Positions 54,773 to 61,793 of a stretch of 64,000 nucleotides of DNA are shown piece after piece. Source of the DNA: Flavobacterium flevense. GTDB lineage: Bacteria > Bacteroidota > Bacteroidia > Flavobacteriales > Flavobacteriaceae. The DNA is taken from the NCBI RefSeq assembly GCF_900142775.1, contig NZ_FRCC01000007.1, positions 62,001 to 126,000 of the forward strand, read 5' to 3'. Numbering within the stretch: the first letter of the stretch is position 1; every line of letters begins with the position of its first letter. The position numbers were made by a program, and so were the translations under genes. A model generated the notes under the pieces. That model was given only the letters and a program-made list of their open reading frames with translations. It was not told where the DNA came from and made no database searches.

Positions 54773-55057
54773 AAACCTAATCGCTCGGATATACAATAAA
54801 TATCTCTTTCAACGGATAGCGGTGTTGTAAACCGTGCCCACAAAGGAGAGTAAGCAATAATTTTGTTGATTGTTTTATTTGTCTATTGGAACGGGCACAG
54901 ATTACAAATCTGCGCTATTTCTCGTTTGAACTGAGAAAGTAAACCTTGTATTAAAACGAGATTAGGCAATAAAATTTTAAGAAGCTCCAACCTGAAAAGA
55001 CAATTAAGACTTGAAACAAATGAGAAAAATATTCGGACTTTTGAACTGTATCGTATT
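54773..55057. other. Gap with palindromes downstream of the ATPase-HNH pair
   Basis: No gene remnant was recognised. The gap has CGGATAGCGGTGTTGTAAACCG (about 54819-54840), recalling the GCGGATAGCGGG phrase near 5161, and the REP-like hairpin at 54895-54915. CGTGCCC near 54834 is complementary to GGGCAC at 54893-54898, so a larger fold enclosing about 50 bases is possible. These features probably mark the right border of the acquired module. Confidence 0.5.
54893..54915. repeat. REP-like hairpin
   Basis: CAGATT (54898-54903), loop ACA, AATCTG (54907-54912), extended by GC pairs after one mismatch. The phrase GGGCACAGATTACAAATCTG resembles a palindrome I have seen dispersed in Bacteroidota genomes and linked with REP-associated (IS200-like) transposases. 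Only this one copy was noticed in the window and no transposase is present. Confidence 0.5.
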
Positions 55058-55720
55058 ATGAAAAGAGGATTTGAATTTCTTAAACAGATAACGGAAAATA
55101 ACAATCGGGAATGGTTTACTGCGCACAAACCAGCATACGATTTGATTGTGAAAGAAAATAAAGTTTTTTTCGAACACATTTATTCCGAACTTCAAAAACA
55201 GGATAGTTTACAAGGAATCCATATTTTTAGAATTTACAAAGATGTTCGTTTTTCTAAAGATAAATCTCCTTATAAAACTAATTTTGGAGTTGGATATTCC
55301 CGTACAAAACCAATGTTAAGAGGTGGTTATTATATTCATTTAGAGCCAAATAACAGTTTTGTGGGTGGAGGATTTTGGGCTCCAAATAGTGCAGATTTAC
55401 TTCGTATCCGTAAAGAATTCGAAATGGATACAACAGAAATCGAAAAAATTACTTCCGACAATACTTTCGTAAAATATTTCGAAGAGCTTAAAGGAGAGGA
55501 TGGAGTAAAAACTGCTCCAAAAGGCTTCGATAAAAATCATCCTGCAATTAATCTGATTAAGAAAAAACAATTTGTAGTGAAGAGAAAATTTACAGACCAG
55601 GAAGTTTTATCGGATGATTTTCAGAAAGAAGTAATTGCAACATTTTTAGCAATGAGACCTTTTTTCGATTATATGAGTGAATTACTTACTACGGATTTAA
55701 ATGGAGAACTGAAGGGATAA
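55058..55720 (+). CDS. DUF2461 (TIGR02453) family protein
   Basis: A 220-residue protein of the widely conserved DUF2461 family, with no known biochemical role. Its phrases are FLKQITENNNREWFTAHKPA (about 7-26), RIYKDVRFSKDKSPYKTNFG (about 58-77), GGYYIHLEPNNSFVGGGFWA (about 87-106, the most conserved part) and PKGFDKNHPAINLIKKKQFV (about 152-171). Full length and cytoplasmic, without a signal peptide. The start ATG follows a short noncoding border region after the ATPase-HNH module, so the upstream promoter might have been changed by that insertion. Confidence 0.9.
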   Translation: MKRGFEFLKQITENNNREWFTAHKPAYDLIVKENKVFFEHIYSELQKQDSLQGIHIFRIYKDVRFSKDKSPYKTNFGVGYSRTKPMLRGGYYIHLEPNNSFVGGGFWAPNSADLLRIRKEFEMDTTEIEKITSDNTFVKYFEELKGEDGVKTAPKGFDKNHPAINLIKKKQFVVKRKFTDQEVLSDDFQKEVIATFLAMRPFFDYMSELLTTDLNGELKG

Positions 55721-55855
55721 TAGAGCAATGTAACAGTCATCCAGCAGCTAGCCACGAGCTTTATCGCGATGCGTCACCTTCGTGTTAGCTGGAAAAGTGG
55801 AAACCCGATATATACAATTTCAAAGATTATTTTTTAATTAAAATATATTCATAAA

Positions 55856-55883
55856 AAAAATGAGGCCGCAAAGCCTCATTTTT
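55856..55883. terminator. Bidirectional terminator
   Basis: AAAAATGAGGC (55856-55866) pairs perfectly with GCCTCATTTTT (55873-55883) around CGCAAA. It separates the DUF2461 gene and the convergent deaminase gene. Just upstream (55744-55793) an imperfect palindrome CAGCTAGCCACGAG ... TTCGTGTTAGCTGG is also present. Confidence 0.88.
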
Positions 55884-55905
55884 CACTAAAAACAAAATCA
55901 ACTAT

Positions 55906-57831
55906 CTAAAATTCCCATCGTACAAATGCTTCCATTGCTGCATAATGCGCTAATCCAAGCTGATTGTATAATTGAGCAGTTTCCCCATTTCTGTCTTCGG
56001 CTCTCTGCCAGAATTCTCTAGCGTCAGATCCTTGAAATACCACGCCGTCTTTTTGAGACTGATGCTTGAAAATTCCGTGCCTTTTTGATAAAACCTGATC
56101 CGGACTCATAGGCACTGCCATTTCAATTTCGTCAATTCCCCATTCCTGCCAGGCACCTCGGTACAACCAAACCCAGCAGTCTTTCATAAAATCTTTCGGT
56201 TTTAGATTTTTTACAGCTTCAAAAATAGCATCCAAGCAAACTTTGTGCGTTCCGTGTGGATCGGCAAGATCTCCGGCAGCATAGATTTGGTGTGGTTTTA
56301 CCTTTTCGATTAAATCCATCGTAATTTGGATATCTTCTTTTCCTAAAGGTTTTTTCTCAATTGCTCCTGTTTCATAGAAAGGAAGTTCCATAAAATGAAT
56401 TTGGCTATCCGGCAAACCCACAAAATGACTAGTTGCACGTGCTTCTCCCTTTCGAATCAAACCCTTAATGTAGCGAACCTCAGGAATATCAATTTCGCTG
56501 GCTTTTTTATTCTTTAAAAAGGCAGTTGCTTTTTTATAAATGTCTTCGGCTTCACTATTTTTTATTCCAAATTTCTCATTGTAATCCACTACAAAACTGG
56601 CAAAACGCAAGGCTTCATCATCAGCTACGGCAATGTTTCCCGAAGTTTGATACGCTACATGAACCTCATGACCCTGTTCCTGCAGACGCATAAATGTGCC
56701 TCCCATACTAATAATATCATCATCCGGATGCGGACTAAAAAGCAAGACTCTTTTTCTTGCCGGTTCCGCTCTTTCTGGTCTGTTGCTATCATCGGCATTG
56801 GGTTTTCCACCAGGCCATCCTGTGATGGTGTTTTGTAGTTTATTGAAAATTTTGATATTAATATCGTAAGCAGGACCAGAATCGGCTAATAAATCGCTCA
56901 TTCCGTTTTCGATATAATCGGCATCGGTAAGCATCAAAATTGGTTTTTTCAAATCCAATGCCAATCCTAAAACGGCTTTTCGAATTAATTTATCAGTCCA
57001 TTCAATTTTTTCGACCAACCAAGGTCGGTTAATACGAGTCAGTTTAGAAGAAGCTTCTTTATCCAAAACAAAAACAGCATTGTTGTGCTCTTGCAAAAAA
57101 GAAGCAGGAATTAAATTAGTCACTTCACCTTCAACCGATTTTTGAATAATGTTTGATTTTCCTTCGCCCCAAGCCATCAAAATTACTTGTTTGGCTTCCA
57201 TTATTTTTTTTACTCCTAAGGTGATAGCTGTTCTTGGCGTATTGCTCAATCCGGAGAAATCGCCACTTGCGGCAACTCTGGTAATGTGATCTAAGGCCAC
57301 TAATCGGGTTTTAGAATTCTGTAAAGAACCGGATTCGTTAAATCCAATATGACCGTTTCCACCAATTCCGAGAATCTGCAAATCAATACCACCTAAAGCC
57401 TCAATTTTAGCTTCATAATCGGCACAGTAGTCGGCAATTTGTTCTTTGGTTAAAGTTCCGTCTGGAATATAATAGTTTTGGGGCAAAATATCCACCTGAT
57501 CCAGCAGCAATTCTTTCATAAATCGCACATAGCTGTTGATTGAATCAGGTTGCATTGGGTAATATTCATCCAAATTAAAGGTAATTACATTTTTAAAACT
57601 CAATCCTTCTTCTTTATGCAGACGAACCAATTCAGCATACAATCCTTTAGGTGAAGATCCTGTAGCAAGTCCTAAAATACAAGATTCGTTTTTTTCTTGT
57701 TTTGATTTGATAAGTGCTGCAATTTCCTGAGCCACGGCTTTAGAAGCTTCAGTTGAATTTTGGAAAACTACAGTGTTGATGTTTTCAAATCGTTTTTCAA
57801 ATCCAGTCGCTTTGTCTATTGTACTTTTCAT
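55906..57831 (-). CDS. nagB: Glucosamine-6-phosphate deaminase fused to a PIG-L deacetylase-like domain
   Basis: A 641-residue protein from the ATG at 57831; an ATG 24 codons earlier would overlap the transporter gene and is unlikely. The N half (about 1-280) is GlcN6P deaminase: LATGSSPKGLYAELVRLHKE, TFNLDEYYPM (catalytic Asp), ILGIGGNGHIGFNESGS (about 155-171) and RTAITLGVKKIMEAKQ. The C half (about 365-641) is a PIG-L/LmbE zinc domain: FSPHPDDDIISMGGTF, then GDLADPHGTHKVC with the later His ligands. The deaminase forms fructose-6-phosphate and ammonia. The fused domain may deacetylate a linked amino sugar. This fusion is usual in Bacteroidota. It is the last gene of a minus-strand sugar locus and is 29 bp after the transporter. 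Confidence 0.92.
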   Translation of the reverse strand: MKSTIDKATGFEKRFENINTVVFQNSTEASKAVAQEIAALIKSKQEKNESCILGLATGSSPKGLYAELVRLHKEEGLSFKNVITFNLDEYYPMQPDSINSYVRFMKELLLDQVDILPQNYYIPDGTLTKEQIADYCADYEAKIEALGGIDLQILGIGGNGHIGFNESGSLQNSKTRLVALDHITRVAASGDFSGLSNTPRTAITLGVKKIMEAKQVILMAWGEGKSNIIQKSVEGEVTNLIPASFLQEHNNAVFVLDKEASSKLTRINRPWLVEKIEWTDKLIRKAVLGLALDLKKPILMLTDADYIENGMSDLLADSGPAYDINIKIFNKLQNTITGWPGGKPNADDSNRPERAEPARKRVLLFSPHPDDDIISMGGTFMRLQEQGHEVHVAYQTSGNIAVADDEALRFASFVVDYNEKFGIKNSEAEDIYKKATAFLKNKKASEIDIPEVRYIKGLIRKGEARATSHFVGLPDSQIHFMELPFYETGAIEKKPLGKEDIQITMDLIEKVKPHQIYAAGDLADPHGTHKVCLDAIFEAVKNLKPKDFMKDCWVWLYRGAWQEWGIDEIEMAVPMSPDQVLSKRHGIFKHQSQKDGVVFQGSDAREFWQRAEDRNGETAQLYNQLGLAHYAAMEAFVRWEF

Positions 57832-57859
57832 CGTTTTATGAATTATATTTTTATTTGAA

Positions 57860-59245
57860 TTATTTTCTTGACCAACTTCTATATTTATGTCCTTTGAAGG
57901 CATAAAAAATGATCATTAAGTAGGTAGGTATCAATATCAAATAGGCTATTTGATTCCCGCTTTTGGCTGTAGATGCCGCATTATTTGCCAGATTAGCAGC
58001 ATTTATATTTTCGACTAATGCACCATAAATCAATGGAAAAATGGCTCCTCCAATGATTCCCATAATCAATATCGCACTCCCTATTTTAGTATATCCTCCC
58101 AAATCCTGAAGAGCCATTGGCCAAATCGCAGGCCAGCAAAGTGCATTAGAAAGTCCCATAAGAGCTACTAATATAATTACTAGTGGTAATGCAGGAATTC
58201 CTGGTAATTGAACGAGTAGGGCAGGAGAGATAGTTACAATTAAAAGCACGAGAATCAAACCTAAAATTCCGGAAACTTTTAATGCCTGAACCTGAGAAAC
58301 ATATTTTGGAATAAGAGTAATTCCTAAAATATAGCCTATTACCATTGCAGTCATAGTAAATGAAGTTAATTTCAGATAAAAATTACCATCTTCGCCGTAA
58401 ACACCTAATTGTTTACCTAATCCGCCAATAGAATCTCCTGCTAAAACCTCGGCAGAAAGATAGAGCATTAAGGTAATTACTCCTAAAACGAGTTGGGGAA
58501 ATTGAAAAGCATTTTGAATTTGCTTAAAAATACTCATGTGGGCAACATTTCCACCTTCGTCCAAATCAATTTCCGGTAAAGGAGAAAATTTAACTAATAG
58601 CGCCAAAACAAGAATTACAGCTCCCATATAGATGTAAGGAGTTTGTAATTGTAAAGCCAGTGTATCTAATGCTGCCGATTTAGCTACGCTATCAAGAGCT
58701 GCTATTTTTTCGGCAGTGTAATCCTGCATGTTTGATAATACTAAAGCTGTTAGTACTAAAGGAGCTATGAAACCAGCTAGTTTATTAGCAATTCCTAATA
58801 CACTGATTCTGGCAGCGGCACTTTCTCTGGGACCAATAACCACTACATAAGGATTTGCTGCTGTTTGTAAAATTGCCAAACCAGTTCCCATTATAAATAA
58901 AGCGATAAGGAATAGATAGAAAGTACGGGTTTCTGCCGCGGGATAAAACATAAATGCACCAAAAGCAATGGTTATTAAACCAAAAGAAATTCCGTTTTTA
59001 TAGCCAATATTTTCAATTACCTTAGAGGATGGAATAGCCATTACAAAATAAGCGATATAAAAAGCAAATGTCACAAAATAAGCCTGTGAAGATGATAATT
59101 CGCAAGCCAATTCGAAGAAAGGAATTAACGGTCCGTTAAGCCAGGTTACAAATCCCAGAATAAAAAACAAACTGGTTAAAATAAGCATTGGGATTAAGGC
59201 ACTGCTTCGCTGATTTTGATTTATTGTACATTCAATTGTTGACAT
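57860..59245 (-). CDS. Sugar MFS transporter (FucP/NagP type)
   Basis: A 461-residue major-facilitator transporter with about 12 membrane spans. N-terminal elements are LIPMLILTSLFFILGFVTWL with GPLIPFFELACELSSSQAYF (about 33-60), the FHS-family motif. Later features are TGLAILQTAANPYVVVIGPR (about 121-140), the conserved NPYV loop, and ALCWPAIWPMALQDLGGYTK (about 364-383). These identify the fucose/glucose/GlcNAc proton-symporter group. Downstream genes suggest an amino sugar or a uronate-derived sugar as cargo; the SDR gene lies 26 bp upstream. The exact sugar is not fixed by any motif I can read. Confidence 0.9.
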   Translation of the reverse strand: MSTIECTINQNQRSSALIPMLILTSLFFILGFVTWLNGPLIPFFELACELSSSQAYFVTFAFYIAYFVMAIPSSKVIENIGYKNGISFGLITIAFGAFMFYPAAETRTFYLFLIALFIMGTGLAILQTAANPYVVVIGPRESAAARISVLGIANKLAGFIAPLVLTALVLSNMQDYTAEKIAALDSVAKSAALDTLALQLQTPYIYMGAVILVLALLVKFSPLPEIDLDEGGNVAHMSIFKQIQNAFQFPQLVLGVITLMLYLSAEVLAGDSIGGLGKQLGVYGEDGNFYLKLTSFTMTAMVIGYILGITLIPKYVSQVQALKVSGILGLILVLLIVTISPALLVQLPGIPALPLVIILVALMGLSNALCWPAIWPMALQDLGGYTKIGSAILIMGIIGGAIFPLIYGALVENINAANLANNAASTAKSGNQIAYLILIPTYLMIIFYAFKGHKYRSWSRK

Positions 59246-59271
59246 AGTTTTTAAATAAGGGGTTGTGTAAT

Positions 59272-60060
59272 TTATTCATTTGAGGGCTTCCCAATAGTTG
59301 CCAATATTCCTCCATCAACATAAAGAATGTGTCCGTTTACAAAATCACTTGCTTTTGAAGATAAAAATATGGCAGCACCCTGTAAATCTTCCGGATCTCC
59401 CCAACGATTAGCCGGTGTTCTGCTAATGATAAACTCATTAAACGGATGTCCGTCTACTCGGATTGGAGCAGTTTGGCTTGTTGCAAAATAACCGGGACCT
59501 ATTCCGTTAGTTTGAATATTGAATTTTGCCCATTCCGTCGCCATGTTTTTAGTCAACATTTTCAATCCTCCTTTTGCAGCAGCATAAGCACTTACCGAAT
59601 CTCTGCCTAATTCACTCATCATAGAACAGATGTTGATGATTTTTCCACCACCGCGATGAATCATTCCTTTGGCTACATTTTTAGAAACAATAAACGGACT
59701 AATTAAATCGACATTGATTACTGCTGTGAAATCTTCTACTTCCATTTCAATAATGGGCGTTCTTTTGATGATTCCCGCATTATTGATTAAAATGTCGATT
59801 GGTGCTACTTCTGACTCAATCTTGTTGATACTTGCAATTACAGCAGTTTCATCAGTTACGTCAAATACATAGCCGTAAGCCTCAATTCCCACCGATTTGT
59901 ATTCAGCAATTGCATTGTCTAATGCCTCTTGCGAAAGATCATTGACTACAATTTTTGCTCCTGCATGTCCCAGTCCTTTGGCCATTGCCATTCCTAAACC
60001 ATGAACTCCTCCAGTTATTAAAGCTGTTTTCCCGGTTAAATCAAATAAGTTAATTGACAT
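59272..60060 (-). CDS. SDR oxidoreductase, KduD/gluconate 5-dehydrogenase-like
   Basis: A 262-residue short-chain dehydrogenase. NAD(P) binding is by TGGVHGLGMA (16-25), Asn94-Asn95-Ala-Gly is the NNAG motif, and the catalytic triad is Ser146 (ICSMMSELG), Tyr159 and Lys163 (SAYAAAKGG). The closing FVNGHILYVDGGILA is typical. Overall it follows gluconate 5-dehydrogenase and 2-dehydro-3-deoxy-gluconate 5-dehydrogenase (KduD), used in breakdown of unsaturated uronic acids. Neighbouring DUF4861 protein and hybrid two-component regulator support a polysaccharide pathway. It starts the operon with the MFS and NagB genes behind it, after a 566-bp gap. Confidence 0.85.
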   Translation of the reverse strand: MSINLFDLTGKTALITGGVHGLGMAMAKGLGHAGAKIVVNDLSQEALDNAIAEYKSVGIEAYGYVFDVTDETAVIASINKIESEVAPIDILINNAGIIKRTPIIEMEVEDFTAVINVDLISPFIVSKNVAKGMIHRGGGKIINICSMMSELGRDSVSAYAAAKGGLKMLTKNMATEWAKFNIQTNGIGPGYFATSQTAPIRVDGHPFNEFIISRTPANRWGDPEDLQGAAIFLSSKASDFVNGHILYVDGGILATIGKPSNE

Positions 60061-60340
60061 TCTTTTAATTGTTTTAGTTAGTATTTATTTTGGCTTTTAT
60101 CAGTTTTGATATTGCGAAGTTATATTTGAAATCAAAAAAGCTATTTCAATATTTACCATTTAACTTTCGAATTTGTGTAAACAGCTTGTTTTATAGCGAT
60201 AAATCGATGGATGCTAGGTTTATATAATGATTTATTTAATTAGTTGTTTTGTAATTAATTCTAAAAATCTTCAAGTAGAATATTTGACTCTTTTTATTAG
60301 GTAATCATTATCCGATTAAATGGTATCAATAATCAACAGA
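60061..60340. other. Upstream region of the SDR-MFS-NagB genes
   Basis: About 280 bases without a gene; they must hold the promoter of the minus-strand operon that starts at 60060. It is AT-rich, and I see no clear box or operator palindrome. The palindrome cluster at 60341-60478 and the terminator at 60572-60608 complete the gap. Confidence 0.4.
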
Positions 60341-60478
60341 TCGCTCCTCTGGAGCTTCATTTAAAAAAAATACTTTTTTCTACAAACAGTTCACTCCTAA
60401 CGGAGTTAGTTTTAGTCCCATCGGGACGTACTGTTTGTAGAAAAAAGTGAATTCCCAAAAGAAGCTCCAGAGGAGTGA
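60341..60478. repeat. Multi-stem palindromic element
   Basis: TCGCTCCTCTGGAGCTTC (60341-60358) pairs with GAAGCTCCAGAGGAGTGA (60461-60478) at 17 of 18 positions. ACTTTTTTCTACAAACAGT (60372-60390) is the perfect reverse complement of 60430-60448. Within the loop are two small hairpins, ACTCC-TAAC-GGAGT (60393-60406) and GTCCC-ATC-GGGAC. Such a clover-like fold is typical of a MITE or REP-type repeat; no coding frame crosses it. Confidence 0.85.
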
Positions 60479-60571
60479 CCTAACAGTAAGGAATGTAAAT
60501 ATTGATTTATAAATATTTATGTAAGTTTTTTATCGGAGAACAATGATAAAACAGCAGCTTATTATAATTAA

Positions 60572-60608
60572 AAAAGGCGACTAAATCTTTTTGATTTAAT
60601 CGCCTTTT
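60572..60608 (-). terminator. Terminator of the DUF4861 gene
   Basis: AAAAGGCGACTAAATC (60572-60587) and GATTTAATCGCCTTTT (60593-60608) are complementary except one position. On the minus strand the stem ends in a T-run, placed just after the DUF4861 stop. Confidence 0.85.
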
Positions 60609-60626
60609 AATGAAATGGAATAAGAG

Positions 60627-61757
60627 TTATTTTATGCTTACTACTAAAGGATTTTTTATTTGCTGATTAAAATTATTCAGATAATCAAACCATTGTTTTG
60701 AGTTGGTGATTTTTCCAGCTTTATCCCAAGCCGCTCCGGTGTAATAAACAATAGGTTTGTTATTTTCTACAGTAGTTTTAGCTATTATTTGAGTAGCATC
60801 AACCGACATATTTGTTACTGGCGTTGTTAATATAGATCCTACTGCTGTGGTACCATTGTTGCCAAGAGTGGGCTCCCAATACCCCATAATACCTTGTTGT
60901 TCGTTCAATGATAGTACTCCGGTTTCAGGTCTTCTGATTATTCCTACTACAACAGGCATTGGTTTTGTATCTTCGAAAGTATATACGTTTTCAATGCGAT
61001 TGAGTTGTGAACCGGCATCTATCGAAATGGTTTTTGTGGCACTTACTTTTATTTCGCCTGCATTCCAGCTGTCAAAACTCAATTGAAAAGTAGTGCGTAA
61101 AGGACCGTTATCCAGAATTTTCCATTGCTGATAATTTCCTGAGTAACGAATAGTATCCTTTACAAAAGGAGCCATATTACCGGCTCCCAATGTAAAACCA
61201 ACATGATAATAGTCTAAACCATCGCCATGGTCTGTATGATAATCTGCCAGTTTATAGCGTTCGTTAAGAATCATTCGGTCTGTTCGTTTTACCCAAACGT
61301 CAAAACCATAAGCATTGTCTTTTTCTTTTTCGAGGGCTTTTCCATAAGCGCGAAAGGCAATTTTATCATTTTCCCAGGCAAAATCATCTTTGCGTTCCGG
61401 TACATAACGGGCGTATGTTTTGGTAACAAAAGTTTCTGGTTTTCCTTTTTGTATCGAAAGAGAAAGTGTCGATGTAGCTTTGACATCCACTTGTACTAAT
61501 AAATTTTGAACAGCTTTTTGTCCAATATGTTCCAATTGGTAAGGAACTTGTTTTTTGGTAACAGAATTAATCACTACAAAATTAGCCGTGTCTATTTGAG
61601 GATATTTCGATAAAACAGCGTTCCATTTTATTGCAACTACAGCTTCTTTTCGATCTAAAGTAGCATTGTTTTGAATATTTACAGATGCTCTTGATTGTGC
61701 TAAAAGAGCCAAAGGGAATATAAAAGCGATTCCAAAAAATAATTTTATAAATTTCAT
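60627..61757 (-). CDS. Secreted DUF4861 family protein
   Basis: A 376-residue secreted protein with signal peptide (about 1-20, LFFGIAFIFPLALLAQ). It matches DUF4861, a beta-sandwich protein family frequent in Bacteroidota polysaccharide-utilisation loci, especially those for pectin-like or other uronic polymers. Conserved text is DKIAFRAYGKALEKEKDNAY (about 129-148), the DYHTDHGDGLDYYHVGFTLG stretch (about 173-192, rich in His/Asp that could bind metal) and KPMPVVVGIIRRPETGVLSL (about 268-287). It sits 36 bp after the hybrid two-component regulator gene on the same strand. The family's activity has not been shown to my knowledge. Confidence 0.85.
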   Translation of the reverse strand: MKFIKLFFGIAFIFPLALLAQSRASVNIQNNATLDRKEAVVAIKWNAVLSKYPQIDTANFVVINSVTKKQVPYQLEHIGQKAVQNLLVQVDVKATSTLSLSIQKGKPETFVTKTYARYVPERKDDFAWENDKIAFRAYGKALEKEKDNAYGFDVWVKRTDRMILNERYKLADYHTDHGDGLDYYHVGFTLGAGNMAPFVKDTIRYSGNYQQWKILDNGPLRTTFQLSFDSWNAGEIKVSATKTISIDAGSQLNRIENVYTFEDTKPMPVVVGIIRRPETGVLSLNEQQGIMGYWEPTLGNNGTTAVGSILTTPVTNMSVDATQIIAKTTVENNKPIVYYTGAAWDKAGKITNSKQWFDYLNNFNQQIKNPLVVSIK

Positions 61758-61793
61758 GTTGAGTTGTTTTTTTAGTCTTTTTTAAAATTAAGG

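Noticed and set aside
60841..61086. Plus-strand frame within the DUF4861 gene
   Set aside because: It lies opposite a complete, signal-peptide-bearing protein and has no motif of its own.
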